Assembly: GCA_002751075.1 (NCBI GenBank)
Contig: NAOQ01000158.1
Span: forward strand, 22,738-53,873
DNA from: Ichthyophonus hoferi
Lineage: Eukaryota > Opisthokonta > Ichthyosporea > Ichthyophonida > Ichthyophonidae
Reading direction: 5' to 3'
DNA: 31,136 nucleotides
Positions 12,560-24,296 of this stretch are shown piece after piece. Positions within the stretch are counted from its first letter, which is position 1; the number at the start of each line of letters is the position of its first letter. The notes under the pieces were generated by a model that searched no databases, was not told where the DNA came from, and saw only the letters and a program-made list of their open reading frames with translations. The translations under genes were made by a program, and so were the position numbers.

Positions 12560-13031
12560 NNNNNNNNNNNNNNNNNNNNNNNNNNNNNNNNNNNNNNNNN
12601 NNNNNNNNNNNNNNNNNNNNNNNNNNNNNNNNNNNNNNNNNNNNNNNNNNNNNNNNNNNNNNNNNNNNNNNNNNNNNNNNNNNNNNNNNNNNNNNNNNNN
12701 NNNNNNNNNNNNNNNNNNNNNNNNNNNNNNNNNNNNNNNNNNNNNNNNNNNNNNNNNNNNNNNNNNNNNNNNNNNNNNNNNNNNNNNNNNNNNNNNNNNN
12801 NNNNNNNNNNNNNNNNNNNNNNNNNNNNNNNNNNNNNNNNNNNNNNNNNNNNNNNNNNNNNNNNNNNNNNNNNNNNNNNNNNNNNNNNNNNNNNNNNNNN
12901 NNNNNNNNNNNNNNNNNNNNNNNNNNNNNNNNNNNNNNNNNNNNNNNNNNNNNNNNNNNNNNNNNNNNNNNNNNNNNNNNNNNNNNNNNNNNNNNNNNNN
13001 NNNNNNNNNNNNNNNNNNNNNNNNNNNNNNN
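12560..13031. other. Assembly gap (472 N)
   Basis: Unknown bases. Any open frame running through it is an artefact of the N run. The 5' exons of the unrecognised minus-strand gene could be here. Confidence 0.99.
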
Positions 13032-14013
13032 TTTTTTTCCCTCACTCCTCATTCAATTATGTGCCCAACTTAATGAATAATGTTCAACTTTCAGGTAATA
13101 CTATATGCATTTGACTTTGGAGTAACTGTACTTCTAGTTTTATTAACTGGATATAAAAATAACCATTATTAATATATGGAATATTGTAAAGATTGTGCTA
13201 TTTAATATAAAAATTAAGTCCAGTCACTTTGTAAGTTTAGAAGAAATGCTCGGGCTCTTCTTAGACGCCAAAGTATAGACCTTATTGATCTATCGTCCAG
13301 CTAGTTTGGTTACTATATATTTCAAAGACTTTTGAATGTTTAACTTTTTTTGCTTTGTTATTTAGCAGCAATTTGAAGTGAAAGCAAAAATAATAATAAA
13401 AATTAATGTGTTTTCTGGAGGTGTATCGTCTGTTTTAGGTGTTGAGATACATTACAATTTGATCACAAAACCGGAAGTTTGGGGTCAAAATAATACCCTA
13501 CCGGTTCCAATAAAAAGGTCATATATATATACTTGCATTATGCTCATATATTAATTGTGTACAGACCTTTCCATTTTTGATATATACTTGATTATAACAT
13601 AACCGAAGTAGAGTCATTCATAGACTGTAAGTACTTCTCAGGTGTGGTTTTTTCGTTCAAATAGATACTTTGAATTATATAAAGTGAATTGGATTATATA
13701 GAAGTTGAAAAGCACCAATATGTGTATAGACATTTAAATACAAAGGGTCATATATGCACATTAACATAACCTTATATATCCTATTACTCTTTTTATTCAT
13801 TTATTATAAAAAATTTGTTGCCTCTAATTCCATCTTCTACTGGCTTCCTATTTCATTTACTTATCACGTTCCATATGTTTTTTTAAAATTAGCTACTATT
13901 GTTTTTAAGCCCCATTTAAAACTTTTCCCTTTTATCATTTTCTCTGCAATTTTTCTTTCTTAACTTTCGGTCAATCAATTAGTTATTCAGTAAGTTAATT
14001 AGCCACTTGCTCA
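13032..14013. other. No supported gene; 3' flank of the PAN gene
   Basis: After the TAG stop of the PAN-domain gene (minus strand) there is no AATAAA within about 100 nt, so its 3' end is unresolved. A plus-strand stretch after TTTCAG at about 13094 reads as a hydrophobic segment of some 20 residues, but it has no partner exon or start and is treated as chance. Arg-rich minus-strand frames near 13250-13310 are also unsupported. Confidence 0.35.
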
Positions 14014-16217
14014 CTAAACAAAATCACTTAAACCAGCTTTCACACAGCAAGCACCATCACTTGCTGGGCAAGTATTCATTACGCATTCAAGGTTACCATA
14101 ACATAATCCAGCGGCATTTGTTACAACTGTAGTCATGCCTTTCATTCCACAAGTCTCCCCTTCCATTTTTTTATTCAAGCACTCTATTTTTTTACCATCA
14201 TATCCTTCATTACTAATATGATACCCAAGTACCTGATTGTCCATGCAAGGAGGTAAATTGGAAAGGGTGGTGTAAGTGGCAGAGCCTTCATCGCTGAAAA
14301 AATGTGCATTTCTTAACGTTGAAAACAAGTTACAAATCCGTGCATTCCATGACATTTGAAAGCCTTCACAGCTTGCGCTTTCCCGACATGAATTGGCACA
14401 GAACGTGACAATAGACTCGGCTTTTCCATCAACTAGGTCGCACGACGTAAGATCAATTACCTCTATGGGATCTTCAAGAGGGAAAACGCGTGACAATTGA
14501 ACATATCCTTCAACAGGAGTGACTATGTAATTGTTAAAAAGAGTTTTAAAGTCTTGCTTATAGAGAAATACACCCGAGCCGAACGACGCTTCAAGATTTT
14601 CAGTGCATCTATAGGAAATTTGAGGACGCAAACGTATTAAGAGAAGAAATATAAAACATGGATTTGTTCAGCAAAAAATGGAGAGCTACGCAGTTGATTA
14701 TATATGTAACAATACACTTAATTTAGGGTACACATGTGTTTTCATATATTTCCTCAATGTTCTATTCATACTCTCCATTTTTACTTTAATAAAAGCGCCC
14801 GCAATCTAAATTAGATCAGTGCCTCTTACAATTAGTAGTAATACCGATTTATTGTCTCAGGATGTATACGTATATGTTTATAAATATGCTAATATCTCTG
14901 TAGAATTAAAATTAAAAATGTACATGTACACAGCATAAATAAAATTAGGGTTGTGCACGTAAACGTGAAATTTACATATATATATTTAATACATGTCGAT
15001 AAATATATAAATAAAGGTGCATTTGCTTAAAAGTAAGATTATTCTAAAAAATATCAAGCAATGGTAGCCATGAAAATAGTGAAGAACACATCACACCTTG
15101 ACTGGGACAGCATGCAGGTTTTTGTATCTGTATCAACAGAAAATCCTTTGCAACTCTCCCTATCTTTGCACTTATCCGCACAAGCGTAGAGCAGATCATC
15201 TACTATTTTTTCTGAGTTTGAAGAAATATCCACCTCCTCAAGGTCACTCATTTTATTGTTTACGAATGCCTATGTATAGTAGGAATTGGTATATTGTCGT
15301 ATGTATTCACTATTCTAAATTTAATTGTTACATCAATTCAAAATAAACTACATCGACCCTTCCCAAAGTTTTACAAATAGACTACTATTGTTTTAGAAAT
15401 TAAATATACCCATCCTGTCCGTATCTACTCTTGCTGATTGAAGGATTTTTTAAAGTGAAAAATTACACCTTGTAAATAGTGTCGTAACCCAATACTTCAA
15501 AATTATATATCAATATGCAAAGATATAAGTACATATAAACATAAAAATTCATTTATGACAGTATGAATACGTGTTAATACATGTAATATTACAGGCACTG
15601 AAATCACAGTCAGTTATAAAGACATAGTTTCATACTCTTGTAAAGAGACAAGTTTATTTATAAAAATAAATTTAAATACACATAGATACATGCATAAATA
15701 TTTATTAGCATATACACATTTACACACCCACTTTGACATATGTATAAATAAATATATGAAAATGTATTACCTTTTACAATTACAAATAAATATACGCAAA
15801 TACACAAATACATGAACACTGTAAATATATACGTCATACCGTGTCTGGATATATATTCCAGTTATCAGAAAGACTCCTATTAGTCTTCAAAATATCTTTT
15901 ACGTCTTGTAACACCTGTGAAACTGGCTCTTCTTCTTCTTCTTCAGGTATGACGGTTTCAATAGTATTTGAAAATATGGCACTTTGTGTAGGTCCCATTA
16001 AGGTTTCAATGGAATCTGAAAATGTGTCGCTTTGTATAGGCCCCATTACTAAATCACTCTGAACAGCCGTCATCACGGGCGCCATAATATTTTCAAAGTC
16101 CTCTAAATCAAAAAAACCATCCATATGTCTGGCTGATGCCATACTTGGGAAAAAAAACAAGACCACAAGGCCGCGTGCAATGTATGATACAGAAAAATGA
16201 TACATTGTTTGCTTCAA
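14014..16217 (-). CDS. Secreted PAN/Apple-like cysteine-rich protein, three exons, 381 residues
   Basis: Minus-strand exons 16217-15840, 15269-15097 and 14608-14014 join in phase (0, then 2; the arginine AG|A is split across the second intron). Residues 1-29 form a signal peptide with hydrophobic core (ARGLVVLFFFPSMASA), cleaved before RHMDGF; a second ATG four codons in (16205) would serve as well. Residues about 45-95 hold two imperfect copies of a 16-residue unit (MGPIQSDTFSDSIETL, MGPTQSAIFSNTIETV), followed by an acidic run (EEEEEE). Then two modules share the PAN/Apple spacing C-x3-C-x5-C-x-GF: CADKCKDRESCKGF and CANSCRESASCEGF. The last 90 residues are rich in cysteine (GETCGMKG, ECVMNTCPASDGACC). 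PAN modules usually bind proteins or carbohydrates outside the cell; no enzyme motif is seen. The stop at 14014 is direct, but a poor donor (GCTG|GTTTAA) lies just before it, so further 3' exons cannot be excluded. The gene is divergent to RRP12, with an LTR element between. Confidence 0.75.
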
Positions 16218-17049
16218 GCAATATTATCGGTGCAGAGTTATCTTTATTATTAGATATATAAATACATTCCTTGATTGGCATTAAAGAGTAAGTATTTCTT
16301 TCCTCCGCTATATATTGTTGTTATCAACTTTTCAGTGCGATATGACTTGGTGCCTAGATAATGCAAGATAGCAAACAATTTTAGTTAACGGTTGAGCAAC
16401 TTGTGCTTCAAGGCTTGTTTATGAAGATTTTATAGTATAAAGCCCTAGATCCACATAAATTGTTTAACCACGGATGCTTTAATTGGTTGTTCGCACATTC
16501 CACAGTAGATCGTGATATTAGTTTGTTTGTTTTTTTTTATCACTTTGTCCGGTCCTAACCTTGTTATTCTGCCGGTACCTAATAGCCATCTTAATCGGTA
16601 ACTTCATAGATGACCGTTTATCATTTTATCTTATAGAAAAACCTCTTTCTATCTATATGTTATATCGAAAACATGACTTTCCCGGCTTGCTTCTGCGTAG
16701 TAGTATCTGAAAGGAAACAATCACTATTCGATACGCACTCATTCTAAATATATATGATACGAAACATACTTGCATAAAAGTTTTCAAAGCTGAAATAAAT
16801 GACGCACAAAGAAAAAATATAAAATAGCTTATTTGAAGTTATGTGAAATCTGACCTGGAATCCTGCGTATATAAACCATGTTATACCTGTATGTATATGT
16901 AGAAGGATGTATATGGGCATGAATGTACTTTCTTCCGTATAAAAGAAACAATTAAATTAAAATAAGTTGCTAGAAAATGATTGCATATGTTTAGCCTTTG
17001 ATAAAGGACTTGTGTGTTTTTTAATATACAAAATAATTCATGTTATAGG
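16218..17049. other. Upstream region of the PAN gene, no gene seen
   Basis: This stretch should hold the 5' UTR and promoter of the minus-strand PAN gene. I see AT-rich sequence with no exon, no repeat beyond short A/T runs, and no clear promoter element. It ends at the first base of the LTR element. Confidence 0.35.
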
Positions 17050-17434
17050 TGTCAGAATCCAACTATTATCTTAAATAGTTTATTCTATTAAATTGTAAAT
17101 TGTAAGGAGCGCTCAATCCGTTGAGTTGTACGGGCAACCCATCCCCATTCGGATCAATTGTAAGATGGGAACCGCCGACTCGGTTTATTCACGTCATGCG
17201 TTATAGATCGAATCGCCGACCCAGTTTGATCTGGGTCATACGGTGAGACTGGAATCGCTAAACCAGGGTATTAATCCGCGTAGGCCATTGTACCAGGTAA
17301 TTAATTATTCAGTATTTAAACGATGGGTCAAGATATAGAAAATTGGTTCAATATTTTATTGTTCTTTGTATTAGCTCCCAAGTGTGGTTGTAGCTTAGTG
17401 AATACTTTTGTGGAGAAAGGAAAATAAATTTGAA
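17050..17434 (+). repeat. 5' LTR with an internal tandem duplication
   Basis: Starts TGTCAGAATCC and ends near AATAAATTTGA. Within it, 17167-17200 and 17207-17242 are diverged copies of one unit (AACCGCCGACTCGGTTT... against AATCGCCGACCCAGTTT...), about 42 bp apart. The second unit contains a GACCCAG/CTGGGTC inverted repeat. The same pair is present in the 3' LTR. Confidence 0.8.
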
Positions 17435-18119
17435 AGGGTTATGGTCTTTTTGCACGCTTCCACTTCTAATTAACTCTAAAACAATGGATATTGATGACGG
17501 CAACCAGGGTTTAAACCCGACGAGTTCTTGGACTCGTCCTAGGAATGTAGTGGACCTCACTCCGTTGACTGGTTTAGCCACCTTAAAGAGTAATGTGTCC
17601 TGGAAGGACGACCTTAATGTAATCCTGACGGATTTACGCTGCTGAAGTGTGCTGCAGGTGGATCCCGGCAGTGAACAAATTCTGTTAAATGAGGAATTAT
17701 CCGACCAGAAATTATTTGTGAGGGTTTTGCTTCTCCGGTCAATGACCCTGGATTCTCGCTTGGTGTGTGGTGTCACTATTGACACCTCAGCATATCATAT
17801 ATTTCAAAATGTGATGAACGTTTCAAAGGGCCAGGAGCGTGAGGTCTTAATATCGTTCTTAACACGCTTTGCCCTCAACCGCTTTATTACAGGGGAGACA
17901 GCATACTCTTATGTGACCCGGGCATATGGAAGGCTAAAACAGTTTGTTGGCTTCAACTTGGTTTTTGACGCCAAGGTCGAATATGTGAAGGTGCTCACTG
18001 GAGCAGCATGGACCAACGCTGTAAGACTCTTGGGAATAAAGGACTTCTCAGAAAGACAAATAGATATAATATAGAATTTGCAATTGTACTGGGTGAAACC
18101 TGTGAGTTTCAAGAGGGGC
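17435..18119 (+). mobile_element. Interior of the LTR element: Gag-like remnant and polypurine tract
   Basis: Coding-like base composition on the plus strand, richer in G and C than its surroundings, with a predicted mostly helical product. It is too short for Gag-Pol. The likeness to Gag is by position and size only; no zinc knuckle (CCHC) was seen. The interior ends in the polypurine tract at 18111-18118. Confidence 0.45.
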
Positions 18120-18501
18120 TGTCAGAATCCAACTATTATCTTAAATAGTTTATTCTGGTAAATTGTAAATTGTAAGGAACGCTCAATCTGTAAGAGCTGT
18201 ACGGGCGACCCATACCGACCGGATTAATTGTAAGATTGGAACCGCCGACTCAGTTTTATCCGCGTCACGCGTTAAAGATCGAACCGCCAACCCAGTTTAA
18301 TCTGGGTCATACAGTGAAACTGGAATTGCTAAATCAGTGTATTAATCCGCGTAGGCCATTGTACAGGTAATTATTTAGTATTTAAACGATGGGTCAAGAT
18401 ACAGAAAAATAGTTCAATAGTTTATTGTTCTTTGTATTAGCTCCCAAGTGTGGTTGTAGCTTAGGGAATACTTTTGTGGAGATATGAAAATAAATTTGAC
18501 A
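18120..18501 (+). repeat. 3' LTR
   Basis: Second copy of the repeat, from TGTCAGAATCC to TTTGACA, directly after the polypurine tract. It keeps the internal duplicated unit and the AATAAA near its end. Confidence 0.8.
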
Positions 18502-18875
18502 AGAAGTAACTACATCAATCATCTATATATTCCACGTCATTTGCTGTTTGTTTATAAAATTCCTTTTACTAATTAGCTTGCATACCACAGCCATTAAAAT
18601 ACCATTCCCTTTACCTATATATAGTAATTATCTCAATCTTACTTAAAATTGGTTGAAGTTACTAAACCCCTCCCCAACACTAAATGTTTTGAGTAGCCTA
18701 TATTGATGTAAATATAACATAAGAGCAGCACAACCCTGATATGGCTTTGCAGGTTAAATTTTTTTAAACTTTTTTAATCTTAACTGTATTTGATTATTGG
18801 TACAATACTTTGTTGGGTATCATTTGATTTAATATAAAGTCAGTAGTGATCACTTCATCGATAAGCAGACAACCA
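18502..18875. other. Distal upstream region of RRP12, no gene seen
   Basis: AT-rich sequence between the LTR element and the palindrome cluster. No exon with a start codon or matching splice sites was found on either strand. Confidence 0.4.
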
Positions 18876-18915
18876 CTTGCGCAAGTTTATTGGTGACGTC
18901 ACTGCATATGACGTG
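18876..18915. promoter_or_regulatory. Cluster of bZIP-type palindromic sites upstream of RRP12
   Basis: Three sites lie within 40 bp: CTTGCGCAAG (18876-18885, containing TTGCGCAA, the C/EBP-type palindrome), TGACGTCA (18894-18901, the CRE/ATF palindrome) and TGACGTG (18909-18915, a half-type CRE). They sit about 230-265 bp before the RRP12 start codon. The motifs are seen directly; their binding factors and use by RRP12 instead of the divergent PAN gene are inferred. Confidence 0.5.
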
Positions 18916-19057
18916 TTTTGTTTTTTAAACAATATCCGGATATTTTACAACGGCTAACAGCCGGATCTACAATGTACATGTGCGCATGCCAGCTAATGTG
19001 GTATATATGTATATATAGTAGAAATTATTATAGCATACAGTACGTGTCACGTCTCAT

Positions 19058-19087
19058 TGTAATATAATATATTTTTATTATATTACA
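19058..19087. promoter_or_regulatory. Perfect 12-bp hairpin just before the RRP12 start
   Basis: Arms TGTAATATAATA (19058-19069) and TATTATATTACA (19076-19087) with a 6-nt loop, ending 54 bp before the ATG. It is probably in the 5' UTR or at the core promoter. The stem is nearly all A-T, so its stability in RNA is modest and chance in AT-rich DNA is possible. Confidence 0.45.
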
Positions 19088-19141
19088 ATATATAATATTA
19101 TATAACATATTATATTTCCCGTGTAATTTTCAAGTGTAATT

Positions 19142-22100
19142 ATGGTTGAACACAAGAAATGGAGGAAGGGACAGAGTGGGGCCAGTAACCCTGAGTCGCG
19201 TAGGTTTCGCGATGCGGCTAAAAAAGTTGCGGGTATACAGGAGGAAGGAGCCAAACCAAAAAGGGTATGAGAGGATGCGGCACATGTTTTGTATTTAGTG
19301 TGCTTGTGTCTGCTTGTGATTGTAGTGATGGGATGGAGGATAATAATGGAATGTGTGTATATGGATACATAGATAGGGTTGGATTGAATCATGTAGTTAT
19401 AGATAGATATAGATAGACCTACACCTTGGTATTATTTTTATTTTGCAATTGTCATACCCGTGTTCCTGTGGATATGTATATGTGTGTTTTTGTTCGTGGT
19501 TGTATTAATAGGAGAATATACTATGCGGGAGGCAGCTATATTAGTATATGCAGACGAGGAAAAATTCAATATAATATATATATATATATATAATATACGC
19601 ATTCTCAGGGGTGGTTGAATATTCTTCCAAGTCCGCAAAATATTATATATAGCAAGGAATACAATCAGAATACACGGTGTTATATGATTTACGCCTGTTG
19701 ATAATAAACACACGTACTCACATATACATATATGTACCAGATATACAGCGCATTTGTTACCAGGAACCATATGTTTATAACCAATTCATTATATACAATT
19801 TACGCATTACACTGCATAATAATTGCTCATAGCATACACAATAATCAGCTATTTGTGCATCTATAGTGATCCACCTTTCAAAGATACAGCCATGGTTATA
19901 ACTTTACTGCCTTCCGCAACCTCCTAACGTACTTACATACGCATATATATATATATATATGCATGTACACCCCACTCCTGTGTTTTTTATATATCGTAAT
20001 AATGGTGCTAGATTGCTTCTAGTTGCCGCTATGCACACTATTATATGGAAGGGTCACAGACAGTGTATTATACTGAGCCAGACAGTATTTATATACAGAT
20101 ATATATTATACATATACATATACATGTACTTATATATCACTAATAGGGCCACACCATATCATTACTAATGCTATGCTATGTTATTAATACCACATTATAT
20201 TATTAGCAACATATATAGTGACACAATGCCGAGTTTTATGATAATTAGTGATCCGAAACACTGTCATGTGTTTGCAAGAATTTTACTTAAGAGGACGCCC
20301 TTTTAAAACTCGCATATCATTGAGCAATTAAAAAAATAACAGACCATATTGGTGAAGTTTAACAGAAAGTTTAAAAATTTAGCATGTTGAAGGGGTCTAT
20401 GATTTTTGACCCTCTTAGATCCCCCCAGAATGCATTGTCATTATTTGGCACCCAGATAATTTGGTGAAAGGCACACATTTTAATTATTTATTAGTGGCTA
20501 TCCTTTTTTCAAGCGTATATGCATTATATTATATATAGAAATGCATGTATATATTACAACTATAATGCCACACATTTAAAATATAAACAAGTTACCACAC
20601 CACTATAAGTTAATTAACTTAATTAACTCATCCTATTGGCTTTCCAGCGTATAGCCAAGGCCAAGCGTGCCCCCCAACTTACAGTAGCAGCATTGGCTTT
20701 ACATAACAAAGTGATGTCAGCCAATGACCATGAAGGAAGTGATGAGGAGGAGGAGTTGACCTTGGAGCAGGTGTTTGCCAAGGTGCACCGTCATATGAAC
20801 TCTCCAATGGAGGCCCACAAAGAGGTTAGTTAAAGCTGTGTTAGTTTAAATTGTTTTTATGATATCTGTCTTCCGGATGATACTTTTGTTCATTTATCCA
20901 ATTGCTCAACTTTTCGATATCCGCAATCCTCATGTTGAGGAATCACTTGAGTAAGAACGTTGTTCAAACAACTGATTATGAAACCAATCATTTTAAGGTT
21001 CACTTTGTACTATCATATCTTGTTATAATATATAATACTCGTCGATCAAATCGACTATCATGTATGCACGGCTGAGAGTTCACATATAGATGTATGCATG
21101 ATTGTATGGTCTCAAATACAGGTACATATACAATACCATCAACACTATGGAATATAACAGTATATAGAAATAGTGTGAGTGATACATATGGCATGACTAC
21201 AAAGAGAAATAGATATAGCAATGATGGTAGAGTAATCACTGCAGATTTAACAATAATGATTAGACATATAGATCAGATGGCATTAGATAGCCAATCACAA
21301 GGGGTGTATCATCAATCCGGCTACCTATTAGTTTATTGCTTTTATTGGGCATAGTTCCTATATATATATATATTGATACTGACCAATGGTCTTCGACTTT
21401 AGGCCTGCGCTGTACTGGAATGCGTCAAGGAGGTATGTAACAGATATATGAGATATGATATACAGATATGCCTATTACTACCTACCTTTCTCTATACTAG
21501 TTAATATACATATATAGTATAGTGAAATGTACAGTATAGTATAATATAGTATAAACATAATACACATTCATATACACGTAGCTACATATATAATAAATAT
21601 ATGGCAAGTGAATTAAAGAGGAAGTAGGAGAGGATCATAAGTAGTGTAGGAAATATCTGTTATGCGAATGCTATGGGAGTTTTACAGTTGGCCTATCTAA
21701 CATTATGGTACCCTAGTGTGACTACTATATGTACATCTTGCGTTTGTATTACATACTATCCTACATATTTCTTTGACACCATCTTTATGTTTCTTTCATC
21801 AGGTCATTGTTGCCGAGGGTGGAGTGGAATCTGAGACGGCTTACTTCGCCACACTGGTAATACACCCATATCTTTATTTTTCTCTCTCTATCTCTTATCT
21901 CGCTTGTATCATACGTATGTACCTGGCTTAAGTATCACCATATATATTCTTAAGACATTTATATAACTATATATATATTCAACCCCTTATAATTAAGAAT
22001 GTAATATGCTATTCAGTCAGTGATCTAGCATAATTGGCCCATGTGAGAGGATACAGCTATCTACCAATCCTTGTGTTACTTTATGATTATAAACCTATTA

Positions 22101-24249
22101 GAACAAGAGGAGACAAGGAAATATGAATGGTGATTAGTGTGTATATATATACTCGTTTATTTTTTATCTCGCCAATCGTTGTTTTTTAAATTTTATGCAA
22201 ACAATGGCAACTTATAGTTATTTTGAACTAGGCACAATCCGCGTATCATCCTCCTTTATAGATATAAGTGATTATCTTATTGTAACATGAAAACAAACTG
22301 ATCTATTGCATTGATTTTGTTTTACTTTTATTACCATTGGTTTATTTTAGTGTATTATATACACATATATATGATGGACCCCTCTTAACATATTAAAACT
22401 AATCGAGGGATATGATTGGTTTAGATGACACTATTAGAGAAGCATAAAGATGACTCTGATGCCTTGGCAGCTGTAACAGCCGTTGCCTATTTGCTGTCTC
22501 TTATCTTCCCCCGGTATGCGGTGATGATTGGAGTTCCATGCCATACTATATTATATTATACTACCTCATACTATATTATACCACATCTTACTATACTATA
22601 TTACTTTATACTATATTATACTACATCATACTATATTATATTACTTTATACTACTATATTATGTTACATCATACGATGCTCATCTGTCTTAGATGAATAT
22701 AATAAATAAAATCTATAGGTTGATAAATTAATATTGTAAGTGCTTTGAGTTGTTCTTTTCTATTGGCTGTCATATCACACCCATGCCTGCAGTTCATTTA
22801 CTGTTGTGTTTTATTACATTAATAAATTCAGTTTGTGACGTGATATGATATGATAGCATATGCATGTATTCAAGTATTATCACACATACTTTCATACATA
22901 CTAACACTATCATGTTTTCCTATAGTGTTCCCAGCACGGTGCTTCGTTCTCGCTTCAGCGATGCAGCCACTGTGATCATGCAAACACTCTCCAGTCACTC
23001 GGATGAATCTACTAGTATGACCAAAGGGGTAAGGGTCTAGTCCTATAAGATTGTAGGATACTATGAAGTATTATAGGTTATTATGCATTACTATATGATT
23101 TCACACTCCTCATCACCAATAGGATATCTCTTTTATGCCCCGCTCTTCTTCCGATATATGTCCCAGTCCACTGCGATTAATACTATATTTTTTTCCGTTC
23201 ATACTATATATACTCCATGGTGCTATATCATATTATATGCGATCACATTCTCCCTATATCTTATAAAAGGGTGTTTATTTTTTTAAAAAAAGAAAATGCA
23301 CTAATCACTCTTGTTTATTAAAAAGTTTACCAATTATAATTCACTCAATCGGGTCGAATCTGGTTGTAACCCAACTAAAAATACGAAGAGAATCATAGCA
23401 TACCCTAATGTAATTATTTTGGGTCATTGAAACCACTCCGAATTGAATTTAATAACTATTTATAACTTTCCCCCAAAGCAATTTTTCAATTTTACGGCGG
23501 GCACACGCCTTCCGGCCCTAATTCTTATAATTAATTATATGTATGCTATAAACCACTTATATATGACTATCTCTTTCCACCTATCAGTTATTAGAGTGTC
23601 TAGGCCATCTCCTTGTTGTACAGGAGGCTGCAGTGTGGAACCATCCAATCACATTGCAGGCCCTACATACCTTGTTTCATTTCACTCAGGATTCACGGCC
23701 TAAGGTAACCCATTGCTTATTTCATTGCTTCTATTGTATTTCTGTTCTCATGTTATTTGTGATATAGTATAGTATGTGATAGTGTAATGTTTATGCTTAC
23801 TATTAATAGTATTTCCTTTTTATAAATGAGCTAAAGCAGGCCGGGTCGCATAACATGACCCGACCCACAATAGACGATGATTATGACGTCAGCAACAAGC
23901 AACATTCTGACTTTTAATAATACATTACTCCCAACTCTATACTAATTATATATTGCTATCTCTATCTCACCCATCTTCTATATCCCGCCTACAGATTCGT
24001 CACAGATCACACGATCTTATTACCAAAATGCTGCGCAAGCCCCCCCCACCCATGTCTACACACCCTGCTGCTGGTGTGCTAACTAACCTACTAAAGACCC
24101 GTATGGAGTCGGCCTCTAAGACTGATTTCTCACCAACCCTACATGACTTGGCCTTCCTTACTAAGGCCATTGTATACTTGCCTGTGGCGGTAGGACAATG
24201 TTACACTCTTTTTGCCTGTCTATTTCCCTTTCTCATTTCTGTTTTTTTT

Positions 24250-24296
<47 letters not shown>

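Larger units (their letters stand above)
17050..18501 (+). mobile_element. Short LTR retroelement fossil, LTR-interior-LTR, no pol
   Basis: Two direct repeats of about 385 and 382 bp, roughly 88% alike by eye, flank about 685 bp. Each LTR begins TGTCA; the right one ends TGACA, giving the usual short inverted termini. A purine tract (AAGAGGGG, 18111-18118) sits next to the 3' LTR, which fixes the plus orientation. No clear primer-binding site was found after the 5' LTR. The interior has weak Gag-like coding potential and no protease, reverse transcriptase, RNase H or integrase, so the copy is incomplete and looks broken in a few places, or belongs to a small non-autonomous Gag-only type. No matching target-site duplication is visible (5' flank ATAGG, 3' flank AGAAG). 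LTR divergence, mostly transitions, points to an old insertion. The superfamily cannot be decided from this. Confidence 0.8.

Noticed and set aside
12461-13052. Long minus-strand open frames across the N gap
   Set aside because: They consist of unknown residues and a poly-F run from the A45 tract; they are artefacts.
13094-13165. Plus-strand hydrophobic reading frame after TTTCAG
   Set aside because: No start codon, donor or partner exon was found; likely chance in AT-rich DNA.
17348-17785. Minus-strand 145-residue open frame within the LTR element
   Set aside because: It is antisense to the element's own plus-strand interior and spans part of the LTR; no domain.
22425-22709. 94-residue open frame extending RRP12 exon 5 into intron 5
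   Set aside because: A GTATGC donor ends the exon at 22513 and exon 6 continues the family sequence (RVPSTVLRSRFSDA); the extension is minisatellite translation.
23821-23930. GGGTCG/CGACCC inverted pair and higher GC in RRP12 intron 7
   Set aside because: Possibly a fragment of a dispersed repeat, but too short to assign, and no second full copy is in the window.
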